Shown piece after piece: positions 36,404 through 45,321 of a DNA stretch of 64,000 nucleotides; positions within the stretch are counted from its first letter, which is position 1, and the number at the start of each line of letters is the position of its first letter. A program made the translations under genes and the position numbers. This DNA comes from Streptomyces sp. Sge12 (GTDB taxonomy: Bacteria; Actinomycetota; Actinomycetes; Streptomycetales; Streptomycetaceae): the NCBI RefSeq assembly GCF_002080455.1, contig NZ_CP020555.1:372001-436000 (forward strand), written 5' to 3'. The notes under the pieces are model-generated. The model saw only the letters and a list, made by a program, of their open reading frames with translations, had not been told where the DNA came from and ran no database searches.

Positions 36404-36889
36404 ATGACCGAGCAGCCCACCGTGACCCACCCCGACCAGGACTTCCTTCGCCTCGACGGGCAGATCTGCTTCGCACTGAACGCCGCGAGCCGTGCCTTCG
36501 GAGGCCTCTACCGGGTGGTCCTCAAGGACCTGGGGCTCACCTACCCCCAGTACCTGGTGATGCTGGTGCTGTGGGAGCACGGCGAGATGCCGGTCAAGGA
36601 GATCGGCCGGCACCTGCGGCTGGACTCCGGGACGCTGTCCCCGCTGCTCAAGCGGCTGGAGGCGGCCGGGCTGGTCCGCCGCGAGCGCAGCGCCGAGGAC
36701 GAGCGGTCCGTGCGCGCCGGGCTGACCGAGGAGGGTGCCGCACTGCGCGCCCGCGCGGTGGAAGTGCCCCGCCGGATCGCGGCCGCGACCGGCTTCGAGC
36801 TCACCGAGGTCCTCGACCTCCAGGCCCGCCTGAACCGCCTCACCGCCGCCCTCGACGCCGCAGTACCCCGGGAGGCCGAAGAGGCGTAG
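36404..36889 (+). CDS. ohrR: OhrR, MarR-family peroxide-sensing repressor
   Basis: 161 residues. The N-terminal [15 protein letters not shown] carries the sensing Cys (C22). The winged helix region reads [26 protein letters not shown] and [12 protein letters not shown]. In this family oxidation of the single reactive Cys by an organic hydroperoxide releases DNA and turns on ohr. A second Cys is not seen, so it is the one-Cys type or uses a thiol cofactor. TACACT at 36391-36396 could be a -10 box, giving a very short leader. Confidence 0.93.
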   Translation: MTEQPTVTHPDQDFLRLDGQICFALNAASRAFGGLYRVVLKDLGLTYPQYLVMLVLWEHGEMPVKEIGRHLRLDSGTLSPLLKRLEAAGLVRRERSAEDERSVRAGLTEEGAALRARAVEVPRRIAAATGFELTEVLDLQARLNRLTAALDAAVPREAEEA

Positions 36890-36947
36890 CCGCCTCCCGC
36901 GCCGGACACTGGGTCCTGGACACGGCAGGCAGGGCAGGAGGTGCGCG

Positions 36948-37982
36948 ATGGACCCGGTTGCGGCGCTGGACCGGATCGCCTTCCTGCTGGAGCGCGCGCA
37001 GGCCCCCACCTACCGGGTCCGGGCCTTCCGGTCCGCGGCGGCCGCGGTCACGCGGATGGGCGAGCGCGAGGTCGCCGAGCGGGTCGCGGCCGGCTCGCTG
37101 GAGGCCGTGAAGGGCCTCGGCCCGAAGACGGCCCAGGTCGTACGGGAGGCGGTCGGCGGCGCCGTCCCGGCCTACTTGCAGGCGCTGGAGGACGAGATCG
37201 CCGCGCTCCCCGAAGGCCCGCCGGCCACGCCCGCCGCCACCGCACTGCGGGCGGCGCTCCGCGGGGACTGCCACGTGCACTCGGACTGGTCCGACGGCGG
37301 CAGTCCGATCGAGGCGATGGGCCGGGCGGCGGCCTCGCTGGGCCACGAATGGGCGGTACTGACCGACCACTCGCCCCGGCTGACCGTCGCCCGCGGGCTC
37401 TCCCCCGAGCGGCTGCGCGAACAACTGCGGGTGGTGGCCGAGCTCAACGACACCTGGGCGCCCTTCCGGCTGCTCACCGGGATCGAGTGCGACATCCTCG
37501 ACGACGGGTCCCTGGACCAGGAGCCGGAGCTCCTGGAACAGCTCGACCTGGTCGTCGGCTCGGTGCACTCGAAGCTGCGGATGGACGCGCCGGCAATGAC
37601 ACGGCGGCTGCTGGCGGCCGTCGGCAACCCGCTGATGGACGTGCTCGGCCACTGCACGGGCCGGCTGGTGACCGGCCGCACCCGGCCGGAGTCGCAGTTC
37701 GACGCCGATGCGGTCTTCGCGGCCTGTGCGCAGAGCGGTACCGCCGTGGAGATCAACAGCCGCCCCGAGCGACTGGATCCGCCCCGGCGGCTGCTGCGCC
37801 TGGCCGTGGCGGCCGGGACCTTCTTCGCGATCGACACGGACGCGCACGCCCCGGGCCAGCTGGACTGGCAGATCGTCGGCTGCGAACGGGCCGTGGAGTG
37901 CGAGGTCCCACCGGGGCGCGTCATCAACACCTGGCCGGCGGACGAACTCCTGAACTGGACCCGCACCCGGAAAGCGCCATAG
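36948..37982 (+). CDS. PHP-domain protein with helix-hairpin-helix N-terminus (PolX C-terminal-like)
   Basis: 344 residues. The first ~75 residues ([39 protein letters not shown]) form the helix-hairpin-helix DNA-binding region of X-family polymerases. The PHP phosphoesterase follows, with metal ligands in [43 protein letters not shown] and [12 protein letters not shown]. The polymerase nucleotidyltransferase domain of full PolX is absent. It may be a repair nuclease or phosphatase. The start is the ATG at 36948. Confidence 0.88.
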   Translation: MDPVAALDRIAFLLERAQAPTYRVRAFRSAAAAVTRMGEREVAERVAAGSLEAVKGLGPKTAQVVREAVGGAVPAYLQALEDEIAALPEGPPATPAATALRAALRGDCHVHSDWSDGGSPIEAMGRAAASLGHEWAVLTDHSPRLTVARGLSPERLREQLRVVAELNDTWAPFRLLTGIECDILDDGSLDQEPELLEQLDLVVGSVHSKLRMDAPAMTRRLLAAVGNPLMDVLGHCTGRLVTGRTRPESQFDADAVFAACAQSGTAVEINSRPERLDPPRRLLRLAVAAGTFFAIDTDAHAPGQLDWQIVGCERAVECEVPPGRVINTWPADELLNWTRTRKAP

Positions 37983-38064
37983 GGGGCGATGCGCTCGGCG
38001 GGGACCGCGGCGCCGAGCGGGAGCGCGGGCAGGCGTGGCGCCTGGGCGGTGGCGCCGCCGCGGT

Positions 38065-38943
38065 TCAGGGGCGGAGTTCGGCGACCAGCAGGATCACGTC
38101 CGCTCCGGCCACCGCCATCGTGGTCAGGAACGGGAGCTTTCCGGCGGGTCGGCGGGCCGCGAGGACCAGTCCCGCCGCGGTCCCGGCCAGCAGCATCCAG
38201 CCGTACGCCGTCACCCGCCCCGGTGGTCCCACGACCAGGGTGGCGGTCGAGCCGAGGACGAGCAGCCCGGCCAGCGCCGCCGAGGCCCGGGCGCCGAGCC
38301 GATGCGGCAGCCCCACCACCCCGGTGGCCAGGTCGTCCTCGATGTCGGGCAGTACGTTGGCGAAGTGCGCGCCCGCGCCGAGGAGGGCCGCAGCAGCCGT
38401 GAGCCACGGCGGCGGCCAGGGCGAGCCGGGCAGGCCGAGGGTGACGAAAGCGGGCAGCAGGCCGAAGGCCAGGGCGTACGGGAGCCAGGAGACGGCCGTG
38501 CGTTTGAGCCGCAGGTTGTAGGCCCAGGCGGCCGCCACACCGACGAGGTGCACGGCGCCGGCGAGCAGCCCGCAGGCCAGCGAGAGCGGGACGCAGAGCA
38601 GCAGCGCGAGCCCCGCCGCCCACGTCACGGCCGCGGCCGACACCGTACCGGCGGCCAGCGGCTTGTCCCGTCGGCCCGTGGCCAGGTCGCGGCGCAGGTC
38701 GGCCCGGTCGTTGCACCAGCCCACCGACAGCTGTCCGGCGGCCACCGCGCCCACGGTGACGGCCGCGCGCGCCGGGCCGTGCCCGGCGGCGGCCGTCAGG
38801 GCCGCGGCGAAGAGGGTCACGGCGGCGGCGGGCAGGGGGTGGCATGCCGCCAGCAGACCGCCTGCGGGGGCAATGCCACCGGGCGCCGCCGTGCTCCCGG
38901 TGGTCCGGGCGGTCTCGGGGTTCTGCGTGGTTCGCGCGGGCAC
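38065..38943 (-). CDS. UbiA-family prenyltransferase
   Basis: 292 residues, GTG start, with about eight hydrophobic helices. The two Asp-rich motifs that bind Mg-diphosphate are NDRADLRRD (with RRDKPLA following) and DIEDDLATG. UbiA enzymes attach prenyl chains to aromatic acceptors in the membrane. It is divergent by 76 nt from a type III polyketide synthase operon, so a polyketide phenol is a plausible acceptor. No prenyl-diphosphate synthase gene is next to it. Confidence 0.88.
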   Translation of the reverse strand: MPARTTQNPETARTTGSTAAPGGIAPAGGLLAACHPLPAAAVTLFAAALTAAAGHGPARAAVTVGAVAAGQLSVGWCNDRADLRRDLATGRRDKPLAAGTVSAAAVTWAAGLALLLCVPLSLACGLLAGAVHLVGVAAAWAYNLRLKRTAVSWLPYALAFGLLPAFVTLGLPGSPWPPPWLTAAAALLGAGAHFANVLPDIEDDLATGVVGLPHRLGARASAALAGLLVLGSTATLVVGPPGRVTAYGWMLLAGTAAGLVLAARRPAGKLPFLTTMAVAGADVILLVAELRP

Positions 38944-39019
38944 GGCGCCACGCTATGCGGCGCCGCGCCCGGTTCGCCTGATTCCTTACGATGTGTCAGT
39001 TGTTTTCTATGGTGACCGA

Positions 39020-40081
39020 ATGACACGTGTTCTGGCAGTGCGCAGCGTGTTCCCGCCCCATCGTCACGCCCAGTCCGAGATCGCGGAGGCGCTCGCCCGC
39101 TTCCTGCCGCCGGGCTCCGACACCGCCCTGCTGCACCGCGTCCACCGTTCGGTGCGCGTGGACAGCCGCCATCTGGCGCTCCCGCTGGAGCGGTACGGCC
39201 CGGCGAACGACTTCGGCGCGACGAACGCCCTCTTCATCGAGACGGCCCTGGAGCTCGGCGCCCGGGCCCTGGAACTGGCCCTCGCCGACGCCGGTCTGAC
39301 GGCCGGGGAGCTCGATCTGGTCATGTCGACCACGGTGACCGGGCTCGCGACGCCCTCGTTGGAGGCCCGCCTCGCCACCCGGGCGGGCCTGCGCCCCGAC
39401 GTGCGGCGAGTGCCGCTGTTCGGCCTGGGCTGCGCGGCCGGCGCCGCCGGTGTGGGCCACGTCCACGACCACCTGACGGGGCACTCGGGCCACGCGGCCC
39501 TCCTGCTGTCCACCGAGCTCTGCTCGCTCACCCTCCAGTCGACGGACGCCTCGATGGCGAACCTGGTGGCCGGGGCCCTGTTCGGCGACGGTGCCGGTGC
39601 CCTGGTGGCGGTGGGCCGCGACCATCCCCTGCACGCCACCGGAGCCGGCCCCGAGGTGGTGGCCTCCCGCAGCCGCCTGTACCCGGGCACCGAGCACCTG
39701 CTGGGCTGGGACATCGGCCACTGGGGGATGCGCATGGTGCTCGGCCGTGAACTCCCTGACCTGGTCAGGCTGCACGTGGCCGAGGAGGTGGAGTCCTTCC
39801 TCGCCGCGCACGACCTCAAGCCCGCGGACGTCGGCGCGTGGATCTGCCATCCCGGCGGCCCGAAGATCCTCGACGCGCTCTCGGACGCGCTGGGGCTGCC
39901 GGAGGCGGCCTTCGCCGCGAGCCGGCGTTCGCTCGCCGCCGTCGGAAACCTCTCCTCCGCCTCGGTCCTGCACATCCTGGACGGCGTCCAGAGCGCGGGA
40001 CCGCCCCCGCCCGGATCGGTCGGGCTGATGCTCGCCTTCGGTCCGGGCTTCGCCTCCGAACTCGCCCTCCTGCGCTGGTGA
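39020..40081 (+). CDS. Type III polyketide synthase (SrsA-like alkylresorcinol synthase)
   Basis: 353 residues. The Cys-His-Asn triad is C138 (FGLGCAAG), H277 (WICHPGGPKIL) and N310 (VGNLSSASV), with the spacing of chalcone synthase (139 and 33 residues). It would extend a fatty acyl starter with malonyl-CoA and cyclise the chain to an alkylresorcinol or alkylpyrone. The following methyltransferase and FAD gene match the srsABC order of Streptomyces griseus, which makes methylated phenolic lipids for the membrane. The start is the ATG at 39020; the ribosome-binding site is weak. Confidence 0.93.
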   Translation: MTRVLAVRSVFPPHRHAQSEIAEALARFLPPGSDTALLHRVHRSVRVDSRHLALPLERYGPANDFGATNALFIETALELGARALELALADAGLTAGELDLVMSTTVTGLATPSLEARLATRAGLRPDVRRVPLFGLGCAAGAAGVGHVHDHLTGHSGHAALLLSTELCSLTLQSTDASMANLVAGALFGDGAGALVAVGRDHPLHATGAGPEVVASRSRLYPGTEHLLGWDIGHWGMRMVLGRELPDLVRLHVAEEVESFLAAHDLKPADVGAWICHPGGPKILDALSDALGLPEAAFAASRRSLAAVGNLSSASVLHILDGVQSAGPPPPGSVGLMLAFGPGFASELALLRW

Positions 40082-40668
40082 CCACGATGACCTCCATGAC
40101 CCTGCCCCCGAGCCTGAGCCTGTACCTGCTGCTCATCGGCCTCGTCGCCGTCGAGCGGCTCGCCGAGCTGATCACCGCCCGCCGCCACACCGCCTGGAGC
40201 CTGGCCCGCGGCGGCCGCGAGTACGGGCGCGGCCACTACCCCGCGATGGTCGCCCTGCACACCGCGCTGCTGGTGGGCTGCGTCGTGGAACCCTGGGCGG
40301 CCGGGCGGCCGTTCCTCGCGCCGCTCGGCTGGTCCGCCCTCGCCGTGGTCGTGGCCGCCCAGGGCCTGCGCTGGTGGTGCATCGCCACCCTGGGGCAGCG
40401 CTGGAACACCCGGGTGCTCGTCGTTCCCGGACTGCCGCTGGTCGCGGCGGGACCGTACCGGCTGCTGCGCCACCCCAACTACGTGGCGGTGGTGGCGGAA
40501 GGCGTCGCGCTGCCGCTGGTGCACAGCGCGTGGCTGACGGCGCTCGGCTTCACCGTGCTCAACCTGATGCTGTTGCGCGTACGGATCGGCTGCGAGGACG
40601 CCGCCCTGACCGACGGCGGCCGACTGCGGGCACCCACCTCCGTCCACTCGGCCGGCGCCGCCTCGTGA
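40078..40668 (+). CDS. Isoprenylcysteine carboxyl methyltransferase (ICMT)-type membrane methyltransferase (SrsB-like)
   Basis: 196 residues with about five membrane segments. The C-terminal region has the ICMT pattern AAGPYRLLRHPNYVAVVAEG, which forms the SAM pocket in this family. In S. griseus SrsB is a methyltransferase of this type that O-methylates alkylresorcinol. The GTG at 40078 overlaps the synthase stop by 4 nt (GTGA), the same junction as with the next gene; an ATG at 40087 would shorten it by three residues. Confidence 0.87.
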   Translation: MTTMTSMTLPPSLSLYLLLIGLVAVERLAELITARRHTAWSLARGGREYGRGHYPAMVALHTALLVGCVVEPWAAGRPFLAPLGWSALAVVVAAQGLRWWCIATLGQRWNTRVLVVPGLPLVAAGPYRLLRHPNYVAVVAEGVALPLVHSAWLTALGFTVLNLMLLRVRIGCEDAALTDGGRLRAPTSVHSAGAAS

Positions 40669-41720
40669 TCGATCTGCTGATCGCGGGCGGCGGTCCCGCC
40701 GGGCTGGCCACCGCCATCCACGGCGCGCTCGCCGGCCTGGAGGCGGTCGTCGTCGAGCCGCGGCCCACGCCCATCGACAAGGCCTGCGGCGAGGGCCTGA
40801 TGCCGGGAGGCGTACGCCACCTCCGCGACCTCGGGATCCCCGTGGCCGGGCAGCCGTTCCACGGGATCCGCTACGTCGACGCCGTGACCGGCCGCCACGC
40901 CGAAGGGCTCTTCCGGTCCGGCCCGGGCCTCGGCGCCCGGCGCACGGAGCTCCAGGCCGCGCTGGCCGAACGCGCCGCGCAGCTCGGCGTACGCGTCCTC
41001 CCCGGGCGCATCGACCAGGTACGCCAGGACGTCGACCGGGTCACCGCCGCCGGGCTCACCGCCCGCTACCTCGTCGCGGCGGACGGCCTGCACTCCCCCG
41101 TCCGGCGCAGGCTGGGCCTGTCGGCGCAGCCCGCACCCCGCCGCCGGGCCCGCTACGGGCTGCGCCGCCACTACGCCGTCGAGCCGTGGAGCGACCTCGT
41201 CGAGGTGCACTGGTCGGCGCGGTGCGAGGCCTACGTCACCCCGCTCGCGCCCGACCGGATCGGCGTGGCCGTCCTGACCTGCGACCAGGCGCCCTTCGAC
41301 GTACAACTGGCCCGCTTCCCGCTGCTGTCGGCGCGCCTGACCCCGGCGGGGGCGACGAGCGCGACGGGCGCGCCGGGCGCGCCGACGGCGGTGCGCGGGG
41401 CCGGGCCGCTGCGCCAGGGGGCCCGGGTGCGCGTGGCGGGGCGCGTGCTGTTCGTGGGCGACGCGGCCGGGTACGTGGACGCGCTGACCGGTGAGGGGCT
41501 CACCCTCGCCGTGACGGCGGCGGGCGAGCTGGTGCGGTGCGTACGGGCCGGGCGCCCGCAGGACTACGAGCAGGCCTGGCGGGACCTGACGCGCAGCTAC
41601 CGCACCCTGACCGCGTCCCTCCTGTGGGCCCGTCACCAGCCGCGGCTCGCACCACGGATCGTCCCGGCGGCCGCCCGGCTCCCCCGCACTTTCACGCGGG
41701 CGGTGAACCTGCTCGCGTGA
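40665..41720 (+). CDS. FAD-dependent oxidoreductase (SrsC-like hydroxylase)
   Basis: 351 residues. The FAD motif LLIAGGGPAGLATAIHGALAG opens the protein. CGEGLMPGG, YLVAADGLHSPVRRRLG and VLFVGDAAGYVDALTGEGL follow, as in geranylgeranyl-reductase-like and PHBH-like flavoproteins. In the srs operon the third gene hydroxylates the resorcinol ring toward quinones. The GTG start lies in a GTGA overlap with the methyltransferase stop, so the three genes form one translationally coupled operon. Confidence 0.87.
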   Translation: MIDLLIAGGGPAGLATAIHGALAGLEAVVVEPRPTPIDKACGEGLMPGGVRHLRDLGIPVAGQPFHGIRYVDAVTGRHAEGLFRSGPGLGARRTELQAALAERAAQLGVRVLPGRIDQVRQDVDRVTAAGLTARYLVAADGLHSPVRRRLGLSAQPAPRRRARYGLRRHYAVEPWSDLVEVHWSARCEAYVTPLAPDRIGVAVLTCDQAPFDVQLARFPLLSARLTPAGATSATGAPGAPTAVRGAGPLRQGARVRVAGRVLFVGDAAGYVDALTGEGLTLAVTAAGELVRCVRAGRPQDYEQAWRDLTRSYRTLTASLLWARHQPRLAPRIVPAAARLPRTFTRAVNLLA

Positions 41721-41749
41721 ACGCACGGACCGCGCCGGGACCGCGCACG

Positions 41750-41786
41750 CAGCGGCACCCCGCGCACGGGGCGCGGGGTGCCGCTG
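41750..41786. terminator. Bidirectional terminator after the srs-like operon
   Basis: A perfect 16-bp stem (41750-41765 with 41771-41786) and a 5-nt loop between the FAD gene (plus) and the converging membrane-protein gene (minus). Confidence 0.85.
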
Positions 41787-41806
41787 ACGTGGGACCGTAC
41801 GACCGG

Positions 41807-42763
41807 TCAGGCCGAGCTCTCCCGGTGGTTCCGGAGGGCCAGGCCGGCCAGCACCGCGCCGCCCGCCGCGCACAGCATGACGGCGACGCCCGCCCAGGCC
41901 AGGGTGCCGCCCACCGCACCCGCCAGCGGGTCGTACTTCAGCGACCCGCCGAGCACGTGCAGGGCGACGACGCCGAGCGCCGTGGCCGCGCCCGCCCGCC
42001 ACACCGCGGCGGTGTCCCGGAGCGCGACCAGGGCGCCGCTCACCAGGCAGAGCACGGTGACGAGGAGGGGCAGGTAGTCGACGGGCGCCGCGGACTGCAG
42101 GGCCGTCAGGTCGTTCGGCAGGTGCAGCGCACCGCTCACCAGCAGGGCGGCCGCCACGGGCCAGCGCAGGACGTGCCGCAGCGCGCCGTCACGGGAGGCC
42201 GGGACGGCGGGCGGGTCGACGGCGGCGGTGCGCCGCGGCGGCTCCTGGTAGGGGGCGTCGTACAGCTCCGCGTACGGGGGCGTGTACGGCTCCTCCCGGG
42301 GCTCTTCGGGCGGCTCGGTGCGCGCGGCCGCGTGCGGGGAGACCGGTACGGCGGGCTCCCCGACGCGCTGCCGCTCGGCCAGCGCCTCGTCCTCCTTGCC
42401 GAGGATGGTCACGAGCAGGGCGACGTCCTCGATGGATCGTCCGACGGCGGCGGCGCGCAGCGTGAGGTCCGCCTCGGCCACCTCCTTGGGCGACTCGCCC
42501 AGCAGGGCGACCATGCGGCGCACGTCCTGCACGGGCCGGGTCACCGCGGCCGTGCGCAGGGCGTCGTGCCCGGCGTCGGGCAGCGGGCCGTCCTCCTTGA
42601 GGAGGCTCACGAGTGCGGTGACCTCCTCGACGGGACGGCAGGTGGCCGCCGTCTCCAGCAGGGTCCGCATGGGCGGCGTGGCCGGCTCGTCCGGGGCTAT
42701 GGGGTCGGGGGTCCCCTGGCGGTCTTCGTCGTGTTTCGCCGCGAGGGTGATGGGGTCATTCAT
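41807..42763 (-). CDS. Membrane protein with three ~35-residue N-terminal repeats
   Basis: 318 residues. The N-terminal half carries three helical repeats with the core RPVEEVTALVSLLKEDG, RPVQDVRRMVALLGESP and RSIEDVALLVTILGKED. A Pro/Glu/Tyr-rich linker follows, then about five transmembrane segments. No signal peptide is present, so the repeats should lie in the cytoplasm. The repeats look like a small protein-binding solenoid. GGAG precedes the ATG at 42763 by 6 nt. Streptomyces carries similar proteins of unknown role. Confidence 0.8.
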   Translation of the reverse strand: MNDPITLAAKHDEDRQGTPDPIAPDEPATPPMRTLLETAATCRPVEEVTALVSLLKEDGPLPDAGHDALRTAAVTRPVQDVRRMVALLGESPKEVAEADLTLRAAAVGRSIEDVALLVTILGKEDEALAERQRVGEPAVPVSPHAAARTEPPEEPREEPYTPPYAELYDAPYQEPPRRTAAVDPPAVPASRDGALRHVLRWPVAAALLVSGALHLPNDLTALQSAAPVDYLPLLVTVLCLVSGALVALRDTAAVWRAGAATALGVVALHVLGGSLKYDPLAGAVGGTLAWAGVAVMLCAAGGAVLAGLALRNHRESSA

Positions 42764-42930
42764 GGAAAGCTCCGTTCGCCGACGCGCGGGTCTACGCAAT
42801 CGCGCGCCGGTCATCGTGCGTCATGGGAAGCGCACGCTTTGTTACATTGAGTGCCAATTCCGCTCACTGCGCCATTCGGGGCGGGCAAACGGGGGTCTCC
42901 AGCCGGGCCCCAGGGGAAAGGGCGTCGACC

Positions 42931-44556
42931 GTGCCCGACTTCGGCCAGGTCCGCCGCCGCTGCGCGCTCCTGCTGCCCGCGGTGCTGCTGCCCGTGGTGT
43001 TGCTGCTGCTGGGCGCCGCGCCCGGGCCGGGCCGGCCGGTCGTGGAGACCGACCGGGGGCCGGTACGGGGCCTCGCCCACGGTGCGTACGACACCTTCGA
43101 GGGCATCCCGTTCGCCGCTCCCCCGACCGGCCCGCTGCGCTGGCGGCCGCCGGAGCCGGCGTCCCGGTGGGAGGGCGTACGCGACGCCGGTGCCCCCGGT
43201 GCGCGCTGCGTCCAGCTGCCGGCGGTGGGGCCGGGCGGGCCGACGGGCTCCGAGGACTGCCTGTACCTGAACGTCACCGCTCCGGCGGGCCGTACCGCCT
43301 GGGGCCGGCCGCGGCCCGTCATGGTGTGGTTCCACGGCGGCGGCTTCTTCAGCGGCGCCGGCGACGCCTACCGGCCCGACCGGCTCGCCGTACGGGGGGA
43401 CGCCGTGGTGGTCACGGTGAACTACCGGCTGGGCGTCTTCGGCCTGTTCGGCCATCCGGAGCTCGGCGGTGCCCCCGATTTCGCCCTCGCGGACCAGCAG
43501 GCCGCGCTGCGCTGGGTGCGGGCGAACGCACGGACCTTCGGCGCGGACCCGCACAACGTGACCGTCTTCGGTGAATCGGCGGGCGCCCTCAGCGTGTGCG
43601 CGCACCTCGCCTCGCCGGCCTCGGCGGGCCTGTTCCAGCGGGCGATCGTGCAGAGCGGATCGTGCTCCACCACCACACCCGCGCGGGCCCTGCTCCCCGG
43701 CCTCGGCAGGTACGAGCCCTTCGTGCCGGAGCCGCGCACCGTCGCGGACGGCGTCCTGGCGGCGGCCCGGCTCGGCTGCGACCGGCCGGGCGGGGCGCTG
43801 GAGTGCCTGCGCCGGCTGGACACGGGCACGCTGGCCACCGCCGAGCTGATGCAGCGCTTCTCGCTGGTCTCCTACGGCAACGAGGTGCTGCCGATGGAGC
43901 CGCGGCGGGCGCTGGAGGCAGGCCGGTTCCACCGGGTGCCGGTGGTCCAGGGCGCCACCCGGGACGAGGTGCGCCTCTTGCTCGCCCTGACCCTGGCGGC
44001 GTACCCGATTCCCGACCAGGCCGCCTACCGGGCCCGCACGGAGCGGTCCTTCGACGCGCCGACCGCCCGCGCGGTGGAGGCGGCCTATCCGGTGTCGGCC
44101 TTCCCGACCCCGGCGGTGGCGTGGGCCACCGTACTGACCGACGCGTCGTTCATCTGCCCCACGTTGCGCGACGGCGCGGCGCTCGGGCGGTACGTGCCGG
44201 TGTACACGTACCGGTTCAGCGACCGGGGCGCGCCCGACTTCACCGGGCAGCCGGTGCCGCCCGACCTGCCGTTCGGCGCGAGCCACGGCTTCGAACTCCC
44301 CTACCTGTTCACGATCGCGGCGCTGACCGGGCCGCAGCGCGGGCTCGCGGACCGGATGGCGGACTACTGGACCGCCTTCGCCCGTACCGGTGTTCCGCAG
44401 GCGCCGGGAGCCCCGGCGTGGCCGCGCGACCCGAGTGCGACCTCGGCGCTGTCACTGGCGCCCGGGGCCGGCGGGATCCGTACCGTGGACGCGCGGGCCG
44501 AGCACCACTGCGCGCTCTGGGACGCGTGGTGGCCGCAGGTCACCAGGACTCGGTGA
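42931..44556 (+). CDS. Secreted type-B carboxylesterase
   Basis: 541 residues. GTG start after GGGGAAAGGG. The signal sequence is LLLPAVLLPVVLLLLGAAP. The esterase pattern is complete: EDCLYLNV, the oxyanion FHGGGFFSG, the nucleophile S216 in FGESAGA, a later acidic residue in GATRDEV and the His in GASHGFELPYLF. Such enzymes hydrolyse small carboxylic esters outside the cell. The 3' end overlaps the converging lipoprotein gene by 17 nt. Confidence 0.92.
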   Translation: MPDFGQVRRRCALLLPAVLLPVVLLLLGAAPGPGRPVVETDRGPVRGLAHGAYDTFEGIPFAAPPTGPLRWRPPEPASRWEGVRDAGAPGARCVQLPAVGPGGPTGSEDCLYLNVTAPAGRTAWGRPRPVMVWFHGGGFFSGAGDAYRPDRLAVRGDAVVVTVNYRLGVFGLFGHPELGGAPDFALADQQAALRWVRANARTFGADPHNVTVFGESAGALSVCAHLASPASAGLFQRAIVQSGSCSTTTPARALLPGLGRYEPFVPEPRTVADGVLAAARLGCDRPGGALECLRRLDTGTLATAELMQRFSLVSYGNEVLPMEPRRALEAGRFHRVPVVQGATRDEVRLLLALTLAAYPIPDQAAYRARTERSFDAPTARAVEAAYPVSAFPTPAVAWATVLTDASFICPTLRDGAALGRYVPVYTYRFSDRGAPDFTGQPVPPDLPFGASHGFELPYLFTIAALTGPQRGLADRMADYWTAFARTGVPQAPGAPAWPRDPSATSALSLAPGAGGIRTVDARAEHHCALWDAWWPQVTRTR

Positions 44557-45253
44557 TGATCACCCCGTCCTGCGGCACCTGGAGCGTCACCGTGCCCGTG
44601 TCGCCGTAGACCTCGTGCCGCCAGGCGGTGAACACCGCGGCGATCCGGCGGGCGGCCTCGGCGCGGCCCTTGCCCACTTCCCTGGTGGTGAAGGTGATCC
44701 GCGCCTCGCCGACCGTGCGCACCTTGCGGACGCGGGCCTCCTTGACCACCTCGGGGTACGTGTACCCGGTCTCGGAGTTCCTGCGGTGCTTGAGGTAGTA
44801 GGCGGTGAAGTCGCGGGTCATGTCGAACCAGTCCGCCGGGCCGCAGGGTCCTCCGCCGTTGGCCATCTCGCCGTCGGTCGGCGGGCCGGCGTAGCCGCCG
44901 GTCTCCTCGTCCGTGGGGGGACCCGCGTAGCCGCCGGTCTCCTCGTCCGTGGGCGGACCCGCGTACCCGCCCGTCTCCTCGTCGGTCGGCGGGCCGGCGT
45001 ACCCGCCGGTCTCCTCATCGGTCGGCGGGCCGGCGTACCCGCCGGTCTCCTCGTCCGTGGGCGGACCCGCGTAACCGCCCGTCTCCTCGTCCGTCGGCAC
45101 GTCGAGGTCGCAGTCGGCCGGAGCAACGGTGGGCACGCCCGCGGGCGGCGCGGCCTGCCGGCCCGCGTGGGTGGTCCCGCACGCCGCCAGGGCGGCGCAC
45201 AGGAGCCCCGCCGCCATCACCCGCCCCGTCGCGGACCTTGCTGTCTTCGTCAT
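44540..45253 (-). CDS. Lipoprotein with six tandem 12-residue repeats
   Basis: 237 residues. The ATG at 45253 has GAGGGGG 6-8 nt upstream; one at 45259 is too close to it. The lipobox ALAAC puts the acylated Cys near residue 25. Six copies of PTDEETGGYAGP follow (about residues 53-124), then a C-terminal domain of about 105 residues (DWFDMTRDFTAYYLKHR ... GEARITFTTREVG) with no known motif. The acidic repeat may hold the domain away from the membrane or bind cations. The repeat number is likely to vary between strains. Confidence 0.82.
   Translation of the reverse strand: MTKTARSATGRVMAAGLLCAALAACGTTHAGRQAAPPAGVPTVAPADCDLDVPTDEETGGYAGPPTDEETGGYAGPPTDEETGGYAGPPTDEETGGYAGPPTDEETGGYAGPPTDEETGGYAGPPTDGEMANGGGPCGPADWFDMTRDFTAYYLKHRRNSETGYTYPEVVKEARVRKVRTVGEARITFTTREVGKGRAEAARRIAAVFTAWRHEVYGDTGTVTLQVPQDGVIITESW
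44882..45097. repeat. Six in-frame 36-bp tandem repeats
   Basis: Six contiguous 36-nt units inside the lipoprotein gene, identical or almost identical in protein (PTDEETGGYAGP) but with synonymous differences between copies, arranged in a few recurring variants. There are no spacers, so it is a minisatellite and not a CRISPR. Confidence 0.92.
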
Positions 45254-45321
45254 GTACATCCCCCTCGGCCATCAAGAGGCGATCGCGGCGTCAGGGGTTC
45301 CACCTCCCGGCCGGTCGGTCC

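Noticed and set aside
44882..45097. Possible CRISPR array
   Set aside because: The 36-bp units are contiguous, in frame within a lipoprotein gene and have no spacers or cas genes.
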